DNA of 43,362 nucleotides from Candidatus Nitrosopumilus sp. (GTDB lineage Archaea > Thermoproteota > Nitrososphaeria > Nitrososphaerales > Nitrosopumilaceae). Where the stretch lies: NCBI GenBank assembly GCA_018263505.1, contig JAANXA010000056.1, positions 1 through 43,362 of the forward strand, in the 5' to 3' direction. Positions 14,559-22,511 of the stretch are shown one piece after another. The notes under the pieces were generated by a model. It was given only the letters and a program-made list of their open reading frames with translations. It was not told where the DNA came from and did no database searches. Position 1 is the stretch's first letter; the number at the start of each line of letters is the position of its first letter. A program made the translations under genes and the position numbers.

Positions 14559-14786
14559 TCAAATATTCACATTTAATCCTGTATCAAATTCAGGAATAGT
14601 GTCTGCAATCAAAACATTAAGAATTATTCCTATAAACATGAAAATGATTCCTAAAATCAAACAATTTCGTGCCTTTGGAGGATCATCTTTTCTAATTATT
14701 AAAAATGCAGCAATTCCTCCAATTAACCCAAAAAGAATTGGCAACAAAAACCATGCATTACTCCTTGTTTTTTGGGGATACGACAT
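14559..14786 (-). CDS. Small two-helix membrane protein (lineage-specific type)
   Basis: 75 aa with helices at about 12-30 and 43-62. The signature NAWFLLPILFGLIGGIAAFLI and RKDDPPKARNCLILG is familiar from short thaumarchaeal membrane proteins of unknown function. Thirteen bases separate it from the zinc-ribbon gene upstream, suggesting one transcript. Confidence 0.55.
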   Translation of the reverse strand: MSYPQKTRSNAWFLLPILFGLIGGIAAFLIIRKDDPPKARNCLILGIIFMFIGIILNVLIADTIPEFDTGLNVNI

Positions 14787-14799
14787 TACTAATTTGCAA

Positions 14800-15048
14800 T
14801 TATCTTGCAGTTATTACTTTTTTCTGTAGTTGTGTGATCTCAATTTCGACTGTTTCTAAAGGATCTTCTACTTGATTACGTTTTATTGAAAACATTTTTG
14901 GTTTTTCAAAGTCATCTGTACAATCTGGACATGCATAAACTAGTACTCTGTGTTCATTTGGTGCTTTTGGGTTTGATAATCTAGGGTAATACACTAGTCT
15001 TGCACCACAATCAACACAATATCTGTTGGCCCTTCTAGTTCTGACCAA
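14800..15048 (-). CDS. Small zinc-ribbon protein
   Basis: 82 aa. Cysteines C11, C14 (YCVDCG) and C40, C43 (ACPDCT) form a four-Cys zinc ribbon, with a basic N-terminus MVRTRRANR and a helical C-terminus. Likely nucleic-acid or protein-binding; no specific partner. An AGGAGG-type site precedes the start. A TTCGAA palindrome lies about 93 bases upstream (15141-15160). Confidence 0.6.
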   Translation of the reverse strand: MVRTRRANRYCVDCGARLVYYPRLSNPKAPNEHRVLVYACPDCTDDFEKPKMFSIKRNQVEDPLETVEIEITQLQKKVITAR

Positions 15049-15140
15049 TGTAAACCTCCTGCATTATATTGTATCGGCGATCGTCTATTAGATCTATATT
15101 GTCTAATTGAGTAAACCATTTGCTATCAATGGATCAATGT

Positions 15141-15160
15141 TTCTAAATTCGAATTTAGAA
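15141..15160. repeat. 20-bp perfect palindrome, TTCGAA core (copy 3)
   Basis: Ten bases on each side of 15150/15151 pair exactly and match copies 1 and 2. It lies between tRNA-Asn and the zinc-ribbon gene. A diverged fourth copy follows 70 bp away at 15211-15230, and both are preceded by CAATG. Confidence 0.8.
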
Positions 15161-15210
15161 CTATGTTTTTTTCTATTGTAGTATGATGTATAATGATGTG
15201 AAAACAATGT

Positions 15211-15230
15211 TTCAAAACTCGAATATAGAA
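15211..15230. repeat. Degenerate TTCGAA-type palindrome (copy 4)
   Basis: TTCAAAACTCGAATATAGAA aligns with copy 3 with four substitutions that break the symmetry. It ends 6 bp from the 3' end of tRNA-Asn. Probably a decayed duplicate of copy 3. Confidence 0.55.
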
Positions 15231-15235
15231 AGAAG

Positions 15236-15309
15236 CGCCGCCCATCAGACTTGAACTGACGACCGTCCGATTAACAGTCGGATGCTCTACCACGCTGAGC
15301 TAGGGCGGC
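15236..15309 (-). tRNA. tRNA-Asn (anticodon GTT)
   Basis: On the minus strand the 74-base cloverleaf reads: acceptor GCCGCCC pairing with GGGCGGC, D arm GCTC/GAGC, anticodon arm TCCGA-CTGTTAA-TCGGA with anticodon GTT, T arm GTCAG-TTCAAGT-CTGAT (one weak pair), discriminator G. CCA is not encoded and there is no intron. Confidence 0.95.
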
Positions 15310-15381
15310 AACATGTTTGTACCTCGGTAAAAGTGATTTAATCCTTGCTACTGTTACAAATTAGACAAAAGTGTGTGAATG

Positions 15382-15669
15382 TTAGTTAAATTTTGCAAAA
15401 AATTCTTTGATTTCTTTTGAATGACTTTCAACTAATTCAATAATTTCCAAATGTTCATCAGCTGTTGGTTCTCTTTTATGAACAATTTGAAATGCACTAA
15501 GTGCCGAACCTACCATTTCTCCTACAAAAAATCCACACAAAAAATCGCCCACATTTGAACAGTTCCATGTATCTCCAATCCTTGGTGAAGCCCCTGCAGT
15601 TTTGTAAAGTTCTAAAGTCTGTAAAATTAATTCAGTAGTTTGTTTTGAAAATTCTGAATCAAGGGTCAT
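15382..15669 (-). CDS. Small helical protein, function unknown
   Basis: 95 aa, mostly helical. A central Cys-containing segment WNCSNVGDFLCGFFVGEMVGSALSAF, then a charged C-terminal helix. It follows rpl6 by 18 bp on the same strand, so it probably belongs to the ribosomal transcript, ahead of tRNA-Asn. No family recognised; in most archaea rpl32e would stand here. Confidence 0.55.
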   Translation of the reverse strand: MTLDSEFSKQTTELILQTLELYKTAGASPRIGDTWNCSNVGDFLCGFFVGEMVGSALSAFQIVHKREPTADEHLEIIELVESHSKEIKEFFAKFN

Positions 15670-15687
15670 GGATAGAAATATGCGATT

Positions 15688-16245
15688 CTATTTTTCTATG
15701 CCTTTCTTTTTTTCAAAAATATAGATACCATCAAGGAAAACTCTATGATCTTTATTTTTTACTTTGGTCTTTAATTCAATATTTGCAGCTGTTTGAGTAA
15801 CATCTGTCCAAACTTCACCTGTAAGGATGACATCTTCTCCCTTTGGTGAAACTTTTGTGTTACCTACAATTCTTGTTTTTCTTGGTGCACGTTCACCTTG
15901 GAAGTTTTCAATAAGAATTTCTTTTCCTTCAACTTTAACTGTAATTGGAAAGTGTGCAAAAACAACTTTCATCTTTATTGTGTATCCTTTGATTAATCCC
16001 TCACAGATATTTCTGATAATTGATCTTGCAGTATGTAAAATTGCATAATCTCTTTTTTTCTGTTCGATTGTTTTTAACAGAACTTTGTTTTCTACAATTT
16101 CAACATTTACTGGAATACTGCGGAAACTTTTGAAAGTTTTACCTAAAGGTCCTTCAAATGTTAACATATGTTTTTTTTGAGTAATTGTCACTCCTTCAGG
16201 AATTTCTACTTCATCTGTAAATTTTTCAACTTGACTAGTAGACAT
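15688..16245 (-). CDS. rpl6: Large ribosomal subunit protein uL6
   Basis: 185 aa. The two-fold L6 architecture is seen: IPEGVTITQKKHMLTFEGPLG in the N-terminal half; the second half carries FAHFPITVKVEGKEILIENF, and RAPRKTRIVGNTKVSPKGEDVILTG. Binds 23S rRNA near the sarcin-ricin loop and factor site. Its start overlaps the end of rps8 by 11 bp. It is the last ribosomal gene of the block here. Confidence 0.95.
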   Translation of the reverse strand: MSTSQVEKFTDEVEIPEGVTITQKKHMLTFEGPLGKTFKSFRSIPVNVEIVENKVLLKTIEQKKRDYAILHTARSIIRNICEGLIKGYTIKMKVVFAHFPITVKVEGKEILIENFQGERAPRKTRIVGNTKVSPKGEDVILTGEVWTDVTQTAANIELKTKVKNKDHRVFLDGIYIFEKKKGIEK

Positions 16246-16627
16246 ATCCGATTAAAAATCCTCCAATTCCTTTTTGTAGTGCTTCATGATGTGACATGAC
16301 ACCTTGATTAGTTGTAACTAGTAACATTCCTCTGTCATATGCTGGCAAATATTGTTGTTCCCAACTATTGTATTCATCAGTTTTTACTTTGAATCTTGGT
16401 GAAATTGCACCACATTTTGTAATTTTTGCCAATAGTTTAATTTTGAATTTACCTCCTCTTTTATCATCAATGTGTTCAAATTCTCCAATGTACCCATCTT
16501 TTTGGAGTGTTTTTAGAACTTCAATTCCCAATTTTGATGTTGGAAGAATCACACAATCCCCTTTTCTTCTTAATTCATTATTTGTAAGTGTAACAAACAA
16601 GTTTGCTAAAATATTAGTTGCAGGCAT
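16235..16627 (-). CDS. rps8: Small ribosomal subunit protein uS8
   Basis: 130 aa, the normal archaeal length. MPATNILANLFVTLTNNELRRKGDCVI is the N-terminal rRNA-binding part, and the C-terminus GMLLVTTNQGVMSHHEAL with IGGFLIGYVY is the conserved S8 end. Binds the central domain of 16S rRNA. Follows rps14 by 6 bp and overlaps rpl6. Confidence 0.95.
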   Translation of the reverse strand: MPATNILANLFVTLTNNELRRKGDCVILPTSKLGIEVLKTLQKDGYIGEFEHIDDKRGGKFKIKLLAKITKCGAISPRFKVKTDEYNSWEQQYLPAYDRGMLLVTTNQGVMSHHEALQKGIGGFLIGYVY

Positions 16628-16633
16628 ACTATA

Positions 16634-16813
16634 TCATCGATTTTTCCTGAACCCTAAAGATGTTGCTACTTCTCTGAAGCATCGTCTACATAACATTAAA
16701 TCATATTTTTGAATAACTGCTGTATAATCTCCACATCTTTTACACCATTTGGAACCTCTACCAAAATCATGTTTTTTTCTTCCTGTGGCTTCGTAGGATC
16801 TATCTTTTGCCAT
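16634..16813 (-). CDS. rps14: Small ribosomal subunit protein uS14 (zinc-binding form)
   Basis: 59 aa, short but unmistakable: MAKDRSYEATGRKKHDFGRG, then two CxxC pairs WCKRCG and LCRRCF that bind zinc, ending TSLGFRKNR. Its ATG shares one base with the rpl5 stop (TAATG). The order rpl5-rps14-rps8-rpl6 is the standard archaeal spc order. Confidence 0.95.
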   Translation of the reverse strand: MAKDRSYEATGRKKHDFGRGSKWCKRCGDYTAVIQKYDLMLCRRCFREVATSLGFRKNR

Positions 16814-17334
16814 TATGCTATTGTCACTCCAAATTCTTTTACTAGATAATCCTTTGCTTCCTGATTTGTAATTACGTGTGATTTTCCTACACTTGCTTTG
16901 TGTTTACTTCTTGTTCTAATTCCATAACCTGGTCTGGACAATGTAACTGAAATACCTAGACCTAAAATTCCAATTGAAGGTTCATACTTTACATCTGGAA
17001 TATCTATGTGTTCTTTAATTCCAAATGAATAATTCCCAAAATTATCAAATGATTTTCCATTAACTGTATTTCCTTTTGCTTCTAACAATCTTTTTAGTAA
17101 CACCATTGCATCCTTTCCTCTAACTGTAACTGCAACACCTATTGGTTCTCCTTTTCTTACTCCCCAATCTCTTTGTGTTTCTTTTGCAAGACGTGCTGTT
17201 GGTTTTTTACCTGAAATTTGTTCTAGTGCTCTTTTTGCAATTTCAATAACATCGCCTGATTTTCCTACACCCATATTTAGGACTACTTTGTCTAAGAAAA
17301 TTTTCTTCATTGGGGATTCTGTTGCTTGAGACAT
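16813..17334 (-). CDS. rpl5: Large ribosomal subunit protein uL5
   Basis: 173 aa. Motifs KVVLNMGVGKSGD, RALEQISGKKPTARLAKETQRDWGVRKGEPIGVAVTVRG, and the C-terminal LGISVTLSRPGYGIRTRSK match archaeal L5, which binds 5S rRNA and contacts P-site tRNA. Four bases separate it from the end of rps4e; its stop overlaps the rps14 start. Confidence 0.95.
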   Translation of the reverse strand: MSQATESPMKKIFLDKVVLNMGVGKSGDVIEIAKRALEQISGKKPTARLAKETQRDWGVRKGEPIGVAVTVRGKDAMVLLKRLLEAKGNTVNGKSFDNFGNYSFGIKEHIDIPDVKYEPSIGILGLGISVTLSRPGYGIRTRSKHKASVGKSHVITNQEAKDYLVKEFGVTIA

Positions 17335-17338
17335 ATGA

Positions 17339-18055
17339 TCACTTTATTTGAATTACAGGCTCCTCTTTACCTACTGGCATAATAATATCTGCTGGAATTT
17401 CGATTTTTCTATCTCCTAATGAAAGAATCACTCTTTTTGGGAGAATGAATGTTCCTTCTTCTATGGTTTCAATCTTGCCTATTTGTCCGGAGTTGACTCC
17501 TCTTGTAACTAATCCTTGAACTCCTTTTTCTAATTTGATAACTTCTAGAATTTTTACTTCTGGGATTTGAATGAGACATGTATCTCCAATACTTACTTTG
17601 GTGTCTGAAATAATTGAACGACCATCATGGAAACCTATTTGCATTTTTCCCTTGTTAATTGTAGTTTTACTTACAACTCTAACAAGTTTTTTCGATTTTT
17701 CTGAATCATTAATTTTAATTGGTTTTAGAATTTTTCCTTCTGTTGGTACTAGTCTGTAAACATCTGTGACATCTTTTAATTCTACAATATCCATTAATCC
17801 AATTGCATGATGAAGTGATTTTCTTACTACTCCATCAACTTGTACTCTACCTGAATAAATTGCAGTTTTTGCTTCCCTTAAACTTGTAACAATCTTCAAT
17901 GTATCTCTTAGAAACACTGCTGTTGGAATTGCATATTCTTTCTTATGTGGTCCTGGTTTTACGGTAATAACAAATCGTTTGTCTTTTCTTCCAATTCCCC
18001 AAAACAATGGAGCCATTTGACGTTTGAGTTTTTTACTACCTGCAATACTTACCAT
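17339..18055 (-). CDS. rps4e: Small ribosomal subunit protein eS4
   Basis: 238 aa, archaeal/eukaryotic S4e. N-terminal GSKKLKRQMAPLFWGIGRKDKRFVITVKPGPHKK, an S4-like RNA-binding segment (TAIYSGRVQVDGVVRKSLHHAIGLMDIVEL), a central domain, and a KOW-like region (GVNSGQIGKIETIEEG). Start overlaps the rpl24 stop by one base. Confidence 0.95.
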   Translation of the reverse strand: MVSIAGSKKLKRQMAPLFWGIGRKDKRFVITVKPGPHKKEYAIPTAVFLRDTLKIVTSLREAKTAIYSGRVQVDGVVRKSLHHAIGLMDIVELKDVTDVYRLVPTEGKILKPIKINDSEKSKKLVRVVSKTTINKGKMQIGFHDGRSIISDTKVSIGDTCLIQIPEVKILEVIKLEKGVQGLVTRGVNSGQIGKIETIEEGTFILPKRVILSLGDRKIEIPADIIMPVGKEEPVIQIK

Positions 18056-18516
18056 TATTTCTCATCTTCCTTTTTTTCGGTTTCAGTTGTTACTTTTGTT
18101 TCTTTAGGGGCTTCTTTCTTTACTTCTTTAGGGGCTTCTTTCTTTACTTCTTTAGTTTGTTTACTTGGATTTTTACCTTCTAATTTTGACATTCTCCATT
18201 TGTCACTTGTGTTAAGCGATGTTACCACTAAATTAGATGTGTGGATGTATACGTCAAATTTGTCCCCTTTTGTTTTCTCTTTTTTAACCCCTTCGACTGC
18301 AACACTGCTTTTTTCTGTTGAAACTTTAGCAACTTTACCATCTACTCCTTTAAACTCTCCTCTAAGTATTGTAATACTGTCACCTTCTACAACTCTGGTA
18401 CTTCTCTTTCCATATTTTTTTTGTAGATCTTTTGAAAGAGCACTTCCTAATTGTTTACTACGTAATTGATATGTTGCACGATAAATTTGATTATTGCGCA
18501 TTTTTGTTGGTTTCAT
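18055..18516 (-). CDS. rpl24: Large ribosomal subunit protein uL24 with charged C-terminal extension
   Basis: 153 aa. The N-terminal [41 protein letters not shown] and the KOW motif [18 protein letters not shown] define archaeal L24, an early assembly protein at the exit tunnel. After about residue 118 there is a lineage-type tail of repeated KKEAPKEV units (internal DNA repeat near 18100-18145) ending in a Glu/Lys-rich stretch. It follows rpl14 by 4 bp. Confidence 0.93.
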   Translation of the reverse strand: MKPTKMRNNQIYRATYQLRSKQLGSALSKDLQKKYGKRSTRVVEGDSITILRGEFKGVDGKVAKVSTEKSSVAVEGVKKEKTKGDKFDVYIHTSNLVVTSLNTSDKWRMSKLEGKNPSKQTKEVKKEAPKEVKKEAPKETKVTTETEKKEDEK

Positions 18517-18520
18517 TTTA

Positions 18521-18943
18521 TTATACCACCATTGATGCCAAGTTAGCTACTCTTGGCCATTTTTCTGAAGCTTCAGCTGCTACTGGTCCTTTGATGTCCG
18601 TTCCTTTTGTTTCTCCTTCTGGAGTAATTAATACTGCTGCATTATCTTCAAAACATACTCTAACACCGTTTAATCTTCTAACTGCATACTTTTGTCTTAC
18701 AATTACTGCACCATACACTTGTTTTCTTAATTCTGCTGGTCCTTTCTTTACAACAACATTACAAAAATCACCCACTGATGCTGATGGTAATCTTGATGCT
18801 CTTGTTTTATGTCTTGGAACGTTAATTACTTCTAAAATTTTAGCGCCTGAATTATCAGCACATACAATGTTTGCACCTACTGGGATTACTTTAGTTACAT
18901 ATGGACGGAATTCTTCTACTCCTTTACCTGCTTGTTTTGCCAT
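18521..18943 (-). CDS. rpl14: Large ribosomal subunit protein uL14
   Basis: 140 aa. Conserved segments [79 protein letters not shown]. Binds 23S rRNA and intersubunit bridge elements. Its start shares one base with the rps17 stop (TAATG). Confidence 0.96.
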   Translation of the reverse strand: MAKQAGKGVEEFRPYVTKVIPVGANIVCADNSGAKILEVINVPRHKTRASRLPSASVGDFCNVVVKKGPAELRKQVYGAVIVRQKYAVRRLNGVRVCFEDNAAVLITPEGETKGTDIKGPVAAEASEKWPRVANLASMVV

Positions 18944-19266
18944 TATGCTTTAACCTCCACAACAACATATGAAACAGATTTTGATATTGGTCTACATTCT
19001 GCAGTCAATACATGATCTCCTGATTCAACATCAATACATCTAGGAACATGTGCATGGATAGTACTCTTACCTCTTGCATATCTTTTGAATTTGTTAAAGT
19101 ATATTGGCTCATCTTTTTGTAATGTGATTGTTTGTTTTGCTTTGTTACCTGTCACTTTACCATCAAAGAGTTTTCCTCTGACTGATAACCCTCCATGAAA
19201 TGGACAATTTTTGTCTGTACATTCTTTTTTAGGTTCATTTACTTTGATTCCTATATTTTTAGTCAT
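18943..19266 (-). CDS. rps17: Small ribosomal subunit protein uS17
   Basis: 107 aa. Archaeal-type N-terminus with CTDKNCPFHGGLSVRGKLFDG, OB-fold with IYFNKFKRYARGKSTIHAHVP and the C-terminal SGDHVLTAECRPISKSVSYVV. Overlaps the Rpp29 gene by 4 bp (ATGA). Confidence 0.95.
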   Translation of the reverse strand: MTKNIGIKVNEPKKECTDKNCPFHGGLSVRGKLFDGKVTGNKAKQTITLQKDEPIYFNKFKRYARGKSTIHAHVPRCIDVESGDHVLTAECRPISKSVSYVVVEVKA

Positions 19267-19529
19267 AGTTTTGCTCCTATTCTATCAAATGGTCTTTTTG
19301 TGATTTTAGAACCTTCTACAATTACATCCTTGTCTTGAACTGAAAACTTCCAACTATTTGTTGATTTTGCAATTGATTTCATTCCATTTTCTGTATTAAT
19401 TTTAAACATTGATTTTGTTTCATCCATTATCCTTCCATTTAATCCTATTATTTGTGGATTGGTAGATTGTGTGATCTCTGTATGTAGTCCAATAAATTCA
19501 TGTGCTATGATGTTATCTGCAGTAATCAT
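19263..19529 (-). CDS. rnp1: RNase P protein component 1 (Rpp29/Pop4)
   Basis: 88 aa. The Sm-like barrel of archaeal Rpp29 is seen in ADNIIAHEFIGLHTEI, IIGLNGRIMDETKSMFKI and VIVEGSKITKRPFDRI. It is a subunit of RNase P, which trims the tRNA 5' leader. Its position between rpl29 and rps17 is the canonical archaeal one, and it overlaps both neighbours by 4 bp. Confidence 0.92.
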   Translation of the reverse strand: MITADNIIAHEFIGLHTEITQSTNPQIIGLNGRIMDETKSMFKINTENGMKSIAKSTNSWKFSVQDKDVIVEGSKITKRPFDRIGAKL

Positions 19530-19732
19530 TTCTCTTTTTTCATCTCCGTTAATCTGGTAAGCATTCTTGCAATGTCATGTCTGAGTGGTTTTAGTTTACC
19601 GCTTTCTTTTCTTAATGTACCTTTGGCTGCATCTACTTTGAGTTTTGCAAGTTCACTTTTTGATTCTTGAATTTTACTTTTAAGATCTTTTTCATTAAAT
19701 TTGTTTATTGTTTTATTGCTAAGTCTGGTCAT
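19526..19732 (-). CDS. rpl29: Large ribosomal subunit protein uL29
   Basis: 68 aa. Two-helix protein with [47 protein letters not shown]. Sits at the exit tunnel. Overlaps rps3 and rnp1 by 4 bp on each side, indicating tight translational coupling. Confidence 0.93.
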   Translation of the reverse strand: MTRLSNKTINKFNEKDLKSKIQESKSELAKLKVDAAKGTLRKESGKLKPLRHDIARMLTRLTEMKKEK

Positions 19733-20526
19733 TTCATATTTGCCTCCTCTTCTTCTAATGTGTCAATTTCTTCTATTTTGGCCTCTTCTTTTGCAATTAC
19801 TTCTGACTCTGATTTAGCATCATCTTTCTTTCCTTCAACTTCAACTATTTCTACTTTGGACTCTTCAACTAGTACTTCCTTGACTTTTTTCTTTACCTCT
19901 TTTGGTTTTTCACTTTTTTTAACTTTCTTTGGTGAATCTTGTTTCATTTCAAATTCTGGTACCACTTTTTCTTTTCTTGCAATTCTAATTCTAATTCCAA
20001 TTAATCCCATGGCAGTTCCAACATGTGCAATATCTTCATCTACAATCACTTCTGCATGATGTCCTGCTCTTGGCAAAATTCCTGCAGTATGTTTCTCAAA
20101 TGCTGAACGGTCACCTCTTAATTTACCTGAAATTGTAATTTGTACTCCCATTGCTCCTCCTTCCATAATTTGTTTTAATGTCCACATTGTAGCTCTTCTG
20201 AATGCAGTTCCTCTTTCAAGATGTGATGCCATTCTATTACACATTACACTTGGTGCAAGTTCTGGTTTTTCAATTTCAACTACAGAAATTTGTGGACTCT
20301 TTAATCCAAAGTCTACTGCTAGTTTATCTGTAAGGTCTCTAATTCCTGAACCTTTTCTTCCAATTACAATTCCTGGTCTGGTCACATGTAATGCAACTCT
20401 TGTTCCAGTAGGTGTCTTTGAAATTTCTGCATGTGAAAATCCTGCATCCTTGATTGCATCCCTTAGATAATCTTTGAGTAGCATCATGTTGTAATTGTCT
20501 TTGATTACATTTTTGACTGCTGACAT
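19729..20526 (-). CDS. rps3: Small ribosomal subunit protein uS3 with acidic/basic C-terminal tail
   Basis: 265 aa. KH domain with [22 protein letters not shown] and the C-terminal S3 domain with [51 protein letters not shown]. From about residue 205 an extra Lys/Glu-rich tail ([19 protein letters not shown] ... EEEEANMK) extends it, comparable with the tail on uL24 in the same operon. Part of the mRNA entry channel. Confidence 0.95.
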   Translation of the reverse strand: MSAVKNVIKDNYNMMLLKDYLRDAIKDAGFSHAEISKTPTGTRVALHVTRPGIVIGRKGSGIRDLTDKLAVDFGLKSPQISVVEIEKPELAPSVMCNRMASHLERGTAFRRATMWTLKQIMEGGAMGVQITISGKLRGDRSAFEKHTAGILPRAGHHAEVIVDEDIAHVGTAMGLIGIRIRIARKEKVVPEFEMKQDSPKKVKKSEKPKEVKKKVKEVLVEESKVEIVEVEGKKDDAKSESEVIAKEEAKIEEIDTLEEEEANMK

Positions 20527-20528
20527 TT

Positions 20529-20996
20529 CTAAATCTCCTGAGCCACCAACTCTACATGTGTTAAGACGTTGTTCTTTGGAGTTGCTCTACCCATTGCTCT
20601 TGGAGTAAATCTTTTTACCATAACTCCTTTGTGAACTGTTGCGTTTACAATTTTTAATCTATCTAAATCCATTCCTTTGTATTCTGCATTTGATTCTAAA
20701 TTATCTAAAACTTTGATGAATTCTTTTGCAGTTTTTTGTGGATAACGTCCAGACATCATTCCTGGGTCTGCTCTATGTCCTACTTGATTTTTATATCTTC
20801 CAAATGCGATTGCTCTTTGTTTGTTAATTACTGCTAACAAGTAATCTCTTGCTTTTTCAATTGATAATCCTTTTACTGCAACTGCAACTTCACGTGCATG
20901 TTTATGTGAAATGTCTTTTTCTCTAACTGAAGAACGTACGTGTCTTGTTGCATCGTAATTTTGGAAAGCATAATCAAATCTACCCATAATAATCAC
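20529..20996 (-). CDS. rpl22: Large ribosomal subunit protein uL22
   Basis: 155 aa. Archaeal form with [54 protein letters not shown] and [21 protein letters not shown]. Lines the exit tunnel. Overlaps rps19 by 4 bp. Confidence 0.95.
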   Translation of the reverse strand: MIIMGRFDYAFQNYDATRHVRSSVREKDISHKHAREVAVAVKGLSIEKARDYLLAVINKQRAIAFGRYKNQVGHRADPGMMSGRYPQKTAKEFIKVLDNLESNAEYKGMDLDRLKIVNATVHKGVMVKRFTPRAMGRATPKNNVLTHVELVAQEI

Positions 20997-21388
20997 TTCA
21001 ATGGTACATAAAGACTGGATCTTGATGCTCCTACTCCTGGTGCACCATGGTTGACTTTTCGGTTTGTTATGACATATTCTCCAAGATAGTGTCCAATCAT
21101 CTCAGTTGTCATTGCAACTGGTTGGAACTCTTTTCCTGAAAAAACATTTACTGTAACTCCTACCATGTATGGTAGAATAATCAAATCTCTAAGGTGAGTC
21201 TTGATTGGATTTTTTAATTTGCCAGCTTTTGCTGCTTTGATCTCTTCAATTAATTTTCTTTTACCATCTGTAATTCCTCTTGTAAGTGATCTTCTTTGTC
21301 TGGCATTGAATAACTGGAATAATTTTTCTAATGATGTATTATCTAATTCCTCTTTTGAAAGTCCTCTGTATAAAAATTCTTTAACCAA
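20993..21388 (-). CDS. rps19: Small ribosomal subunit protein uS19
   Basis: 131 aa from a TTG start, preceded at seven bases by GGGGAG, which fixes the start. Conserved HLRDLIILPYMVGVTVNVF and EMIGHYLGEYVITNRKVNHGAPGVGASRSS. A 16-codon ATG frame (21431-21381) ends just inside the gene in another frame and might couple translation. The 44-bp gap to rpl23 is where rpl2 normally stands; rpl2 is absent. Confidence 0.95.
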   Translation of the reverse strand: MVKEFLYRGLSKEELDNTSLEKLFQLFNARQRRSLTRGITDGKRKLIEEIKAAKAGKLKNPIKTHLRDLIILPYMVGVTVNVFSGKEFQPVAMTTEMIGHYLGEYVITNRKVNHGAPGVGASRSSLYVPLK

Positions 21389-21432
21389 TTCTATTCTCCC
21401 CTGTTATCGTGCTTGCATCTTTACCTGCCATA

Positions 21433-21699
21433 TTATAGCATTCCTATCTTTGTTGCCAAATCTCTGGCTTTTTCTGTATTTTCAAACTGAACAAATGCTT
21501 TTTTGCCGTAAATTGTTCTTGCAGTGTTTACTTTGGTAACTTTTTCTTTGTAAAGTGTTTTTACAGCTTCTGCAATTTCTGGTTTACTTGATGATCGTTC
21601 AACAATAAAACAAATTTTGCTTTCATTTTCGATCATAGCAAATGTCTTTTCAGTAATGTATGGTTTAACAATAATTTTCATAGCTTGATCTACATTCAT
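21433..21699 (-). CDS. rpl23: Large ribosomal subunit protein uL23
   Basis: 88 aa. IIVKPYITEKTFAMIENESKICFIVERSSSKPEIAEAVKTLY and TVYGKKAFVQF-like end (TIYGKKAFVQFENTEKARDLATKIGML). Docking site for SRP and nascent-chain factors. Overlaps rpl4 by 4 bp. Confidence 0.95.
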   Translation of the reverse strand: MNVDQAMKIIVKPYITEKTFAMIENESKICFIVERSSSKPEIAEAVKTLYKEKVTKVNTARTIYGKKAFVQFENTEKARDLATKIGML

Positions 21700-22511
21700 T
21701 GTGATTTCACCATTAATTCTAGATGTGTTGATTTAATTTTTGCAATTTCTTCTATTGCAGATTTTGAATATACTGTTAATCTACCTGAATCAGATCCTGG
21801 TGCTAAATCTAAAACACTCAAATTTTTCACACTTTTTGCATCTACTCCTGGTAGTGCTCCAATTGCTTTAGATACATTTGTTGCATCCTTAGTTACAAAC
21901 AAAACACTCTTTCCGACTTTCTTACTTCTTCCTCTAAGTCTTGATTGTCCTGAACGTGGTTTTCTTGTTTGCAATCTTTCTACGTCCTGTGATAGTTTTA
22001 ATGAATCTAATATTTTGGTCATTTCATTTGTTTTGTTAATTGACTCAATGTCGTCTGAAACTATGATTGGTAATGATTCTATTCCTTCTATTTTGTGTCC
22101 ACGTAATTCAACTCTGTCTTTTAATGCAGTTGCAGCAATTGCAGAACATAATGCTAACTTGTTTTCTTTTTTGTTTAATTTTTTGTAAATTACTTTTTCA
22201 ACAATTGGTGGATGAGCTTGTCTTCCCCCTCTAGTTGACGCAACTTCTGCACCTTGACCTTGTCTTCCACCCCCACCACCTTGTGCTCTTGCTACACGAG
22301 ATACACCTTGACCTGTTGGTGGATCATTTGAATCTGCTACAACATCTTGTCCTGCAGATGGATGTCTTCCTTGTGGTTGGAATTTATGTGAAGTAAGATT
22401 AGTAACTGCTTTGTGGATTAATTCCCTTCTGAGTGGCGTTGAGAAAATAATTGGTAATTCCATTTCACCATCTTTTGCACCTGTTGTAGTGTATGTTGTA
22501 ATTTTTGTCAT
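21696..22511 (-). CDS. rpl4: Large ribosomal subunit protein uL4 (archaeal L4/L1e type)
   Basis: 271 aa. The tunnel-loop region GQGVSRVARAQGGGGGRQGQGAEVASTRGGRQAHPPIVEK is typical; also KENKLALCSAIAATALKDRV and TRKPRSGQSRLRGRSKKVGKSVLFV. Overlaps rpl3 by 4 bp. Confidence 0.96.
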   Translation of the reverse strand: MTKITTYTTTGAKDGEMELPIIFSTPLRRELIHKAVTNLTSHKFQPQGRHPSAGQDVVADSNDPPTGQGVSRVARAQGGGGGRQGQGAEVASTRGGRQAHPPIVEKVIYKKLNKKENKLALCSAIAATALKDRVELRGHKIEGIESLPIIVSDDIESINKTNEMTKILDSLKLSQDVERLQTRKPRSGQSRLRGRSKKVGKSVLFVTKDATNVSKAIGALPGVDAKSVKNLSVLDLAPGSDSGRLTVYSKSAIEEIAKIKSTHLELMVKSQ

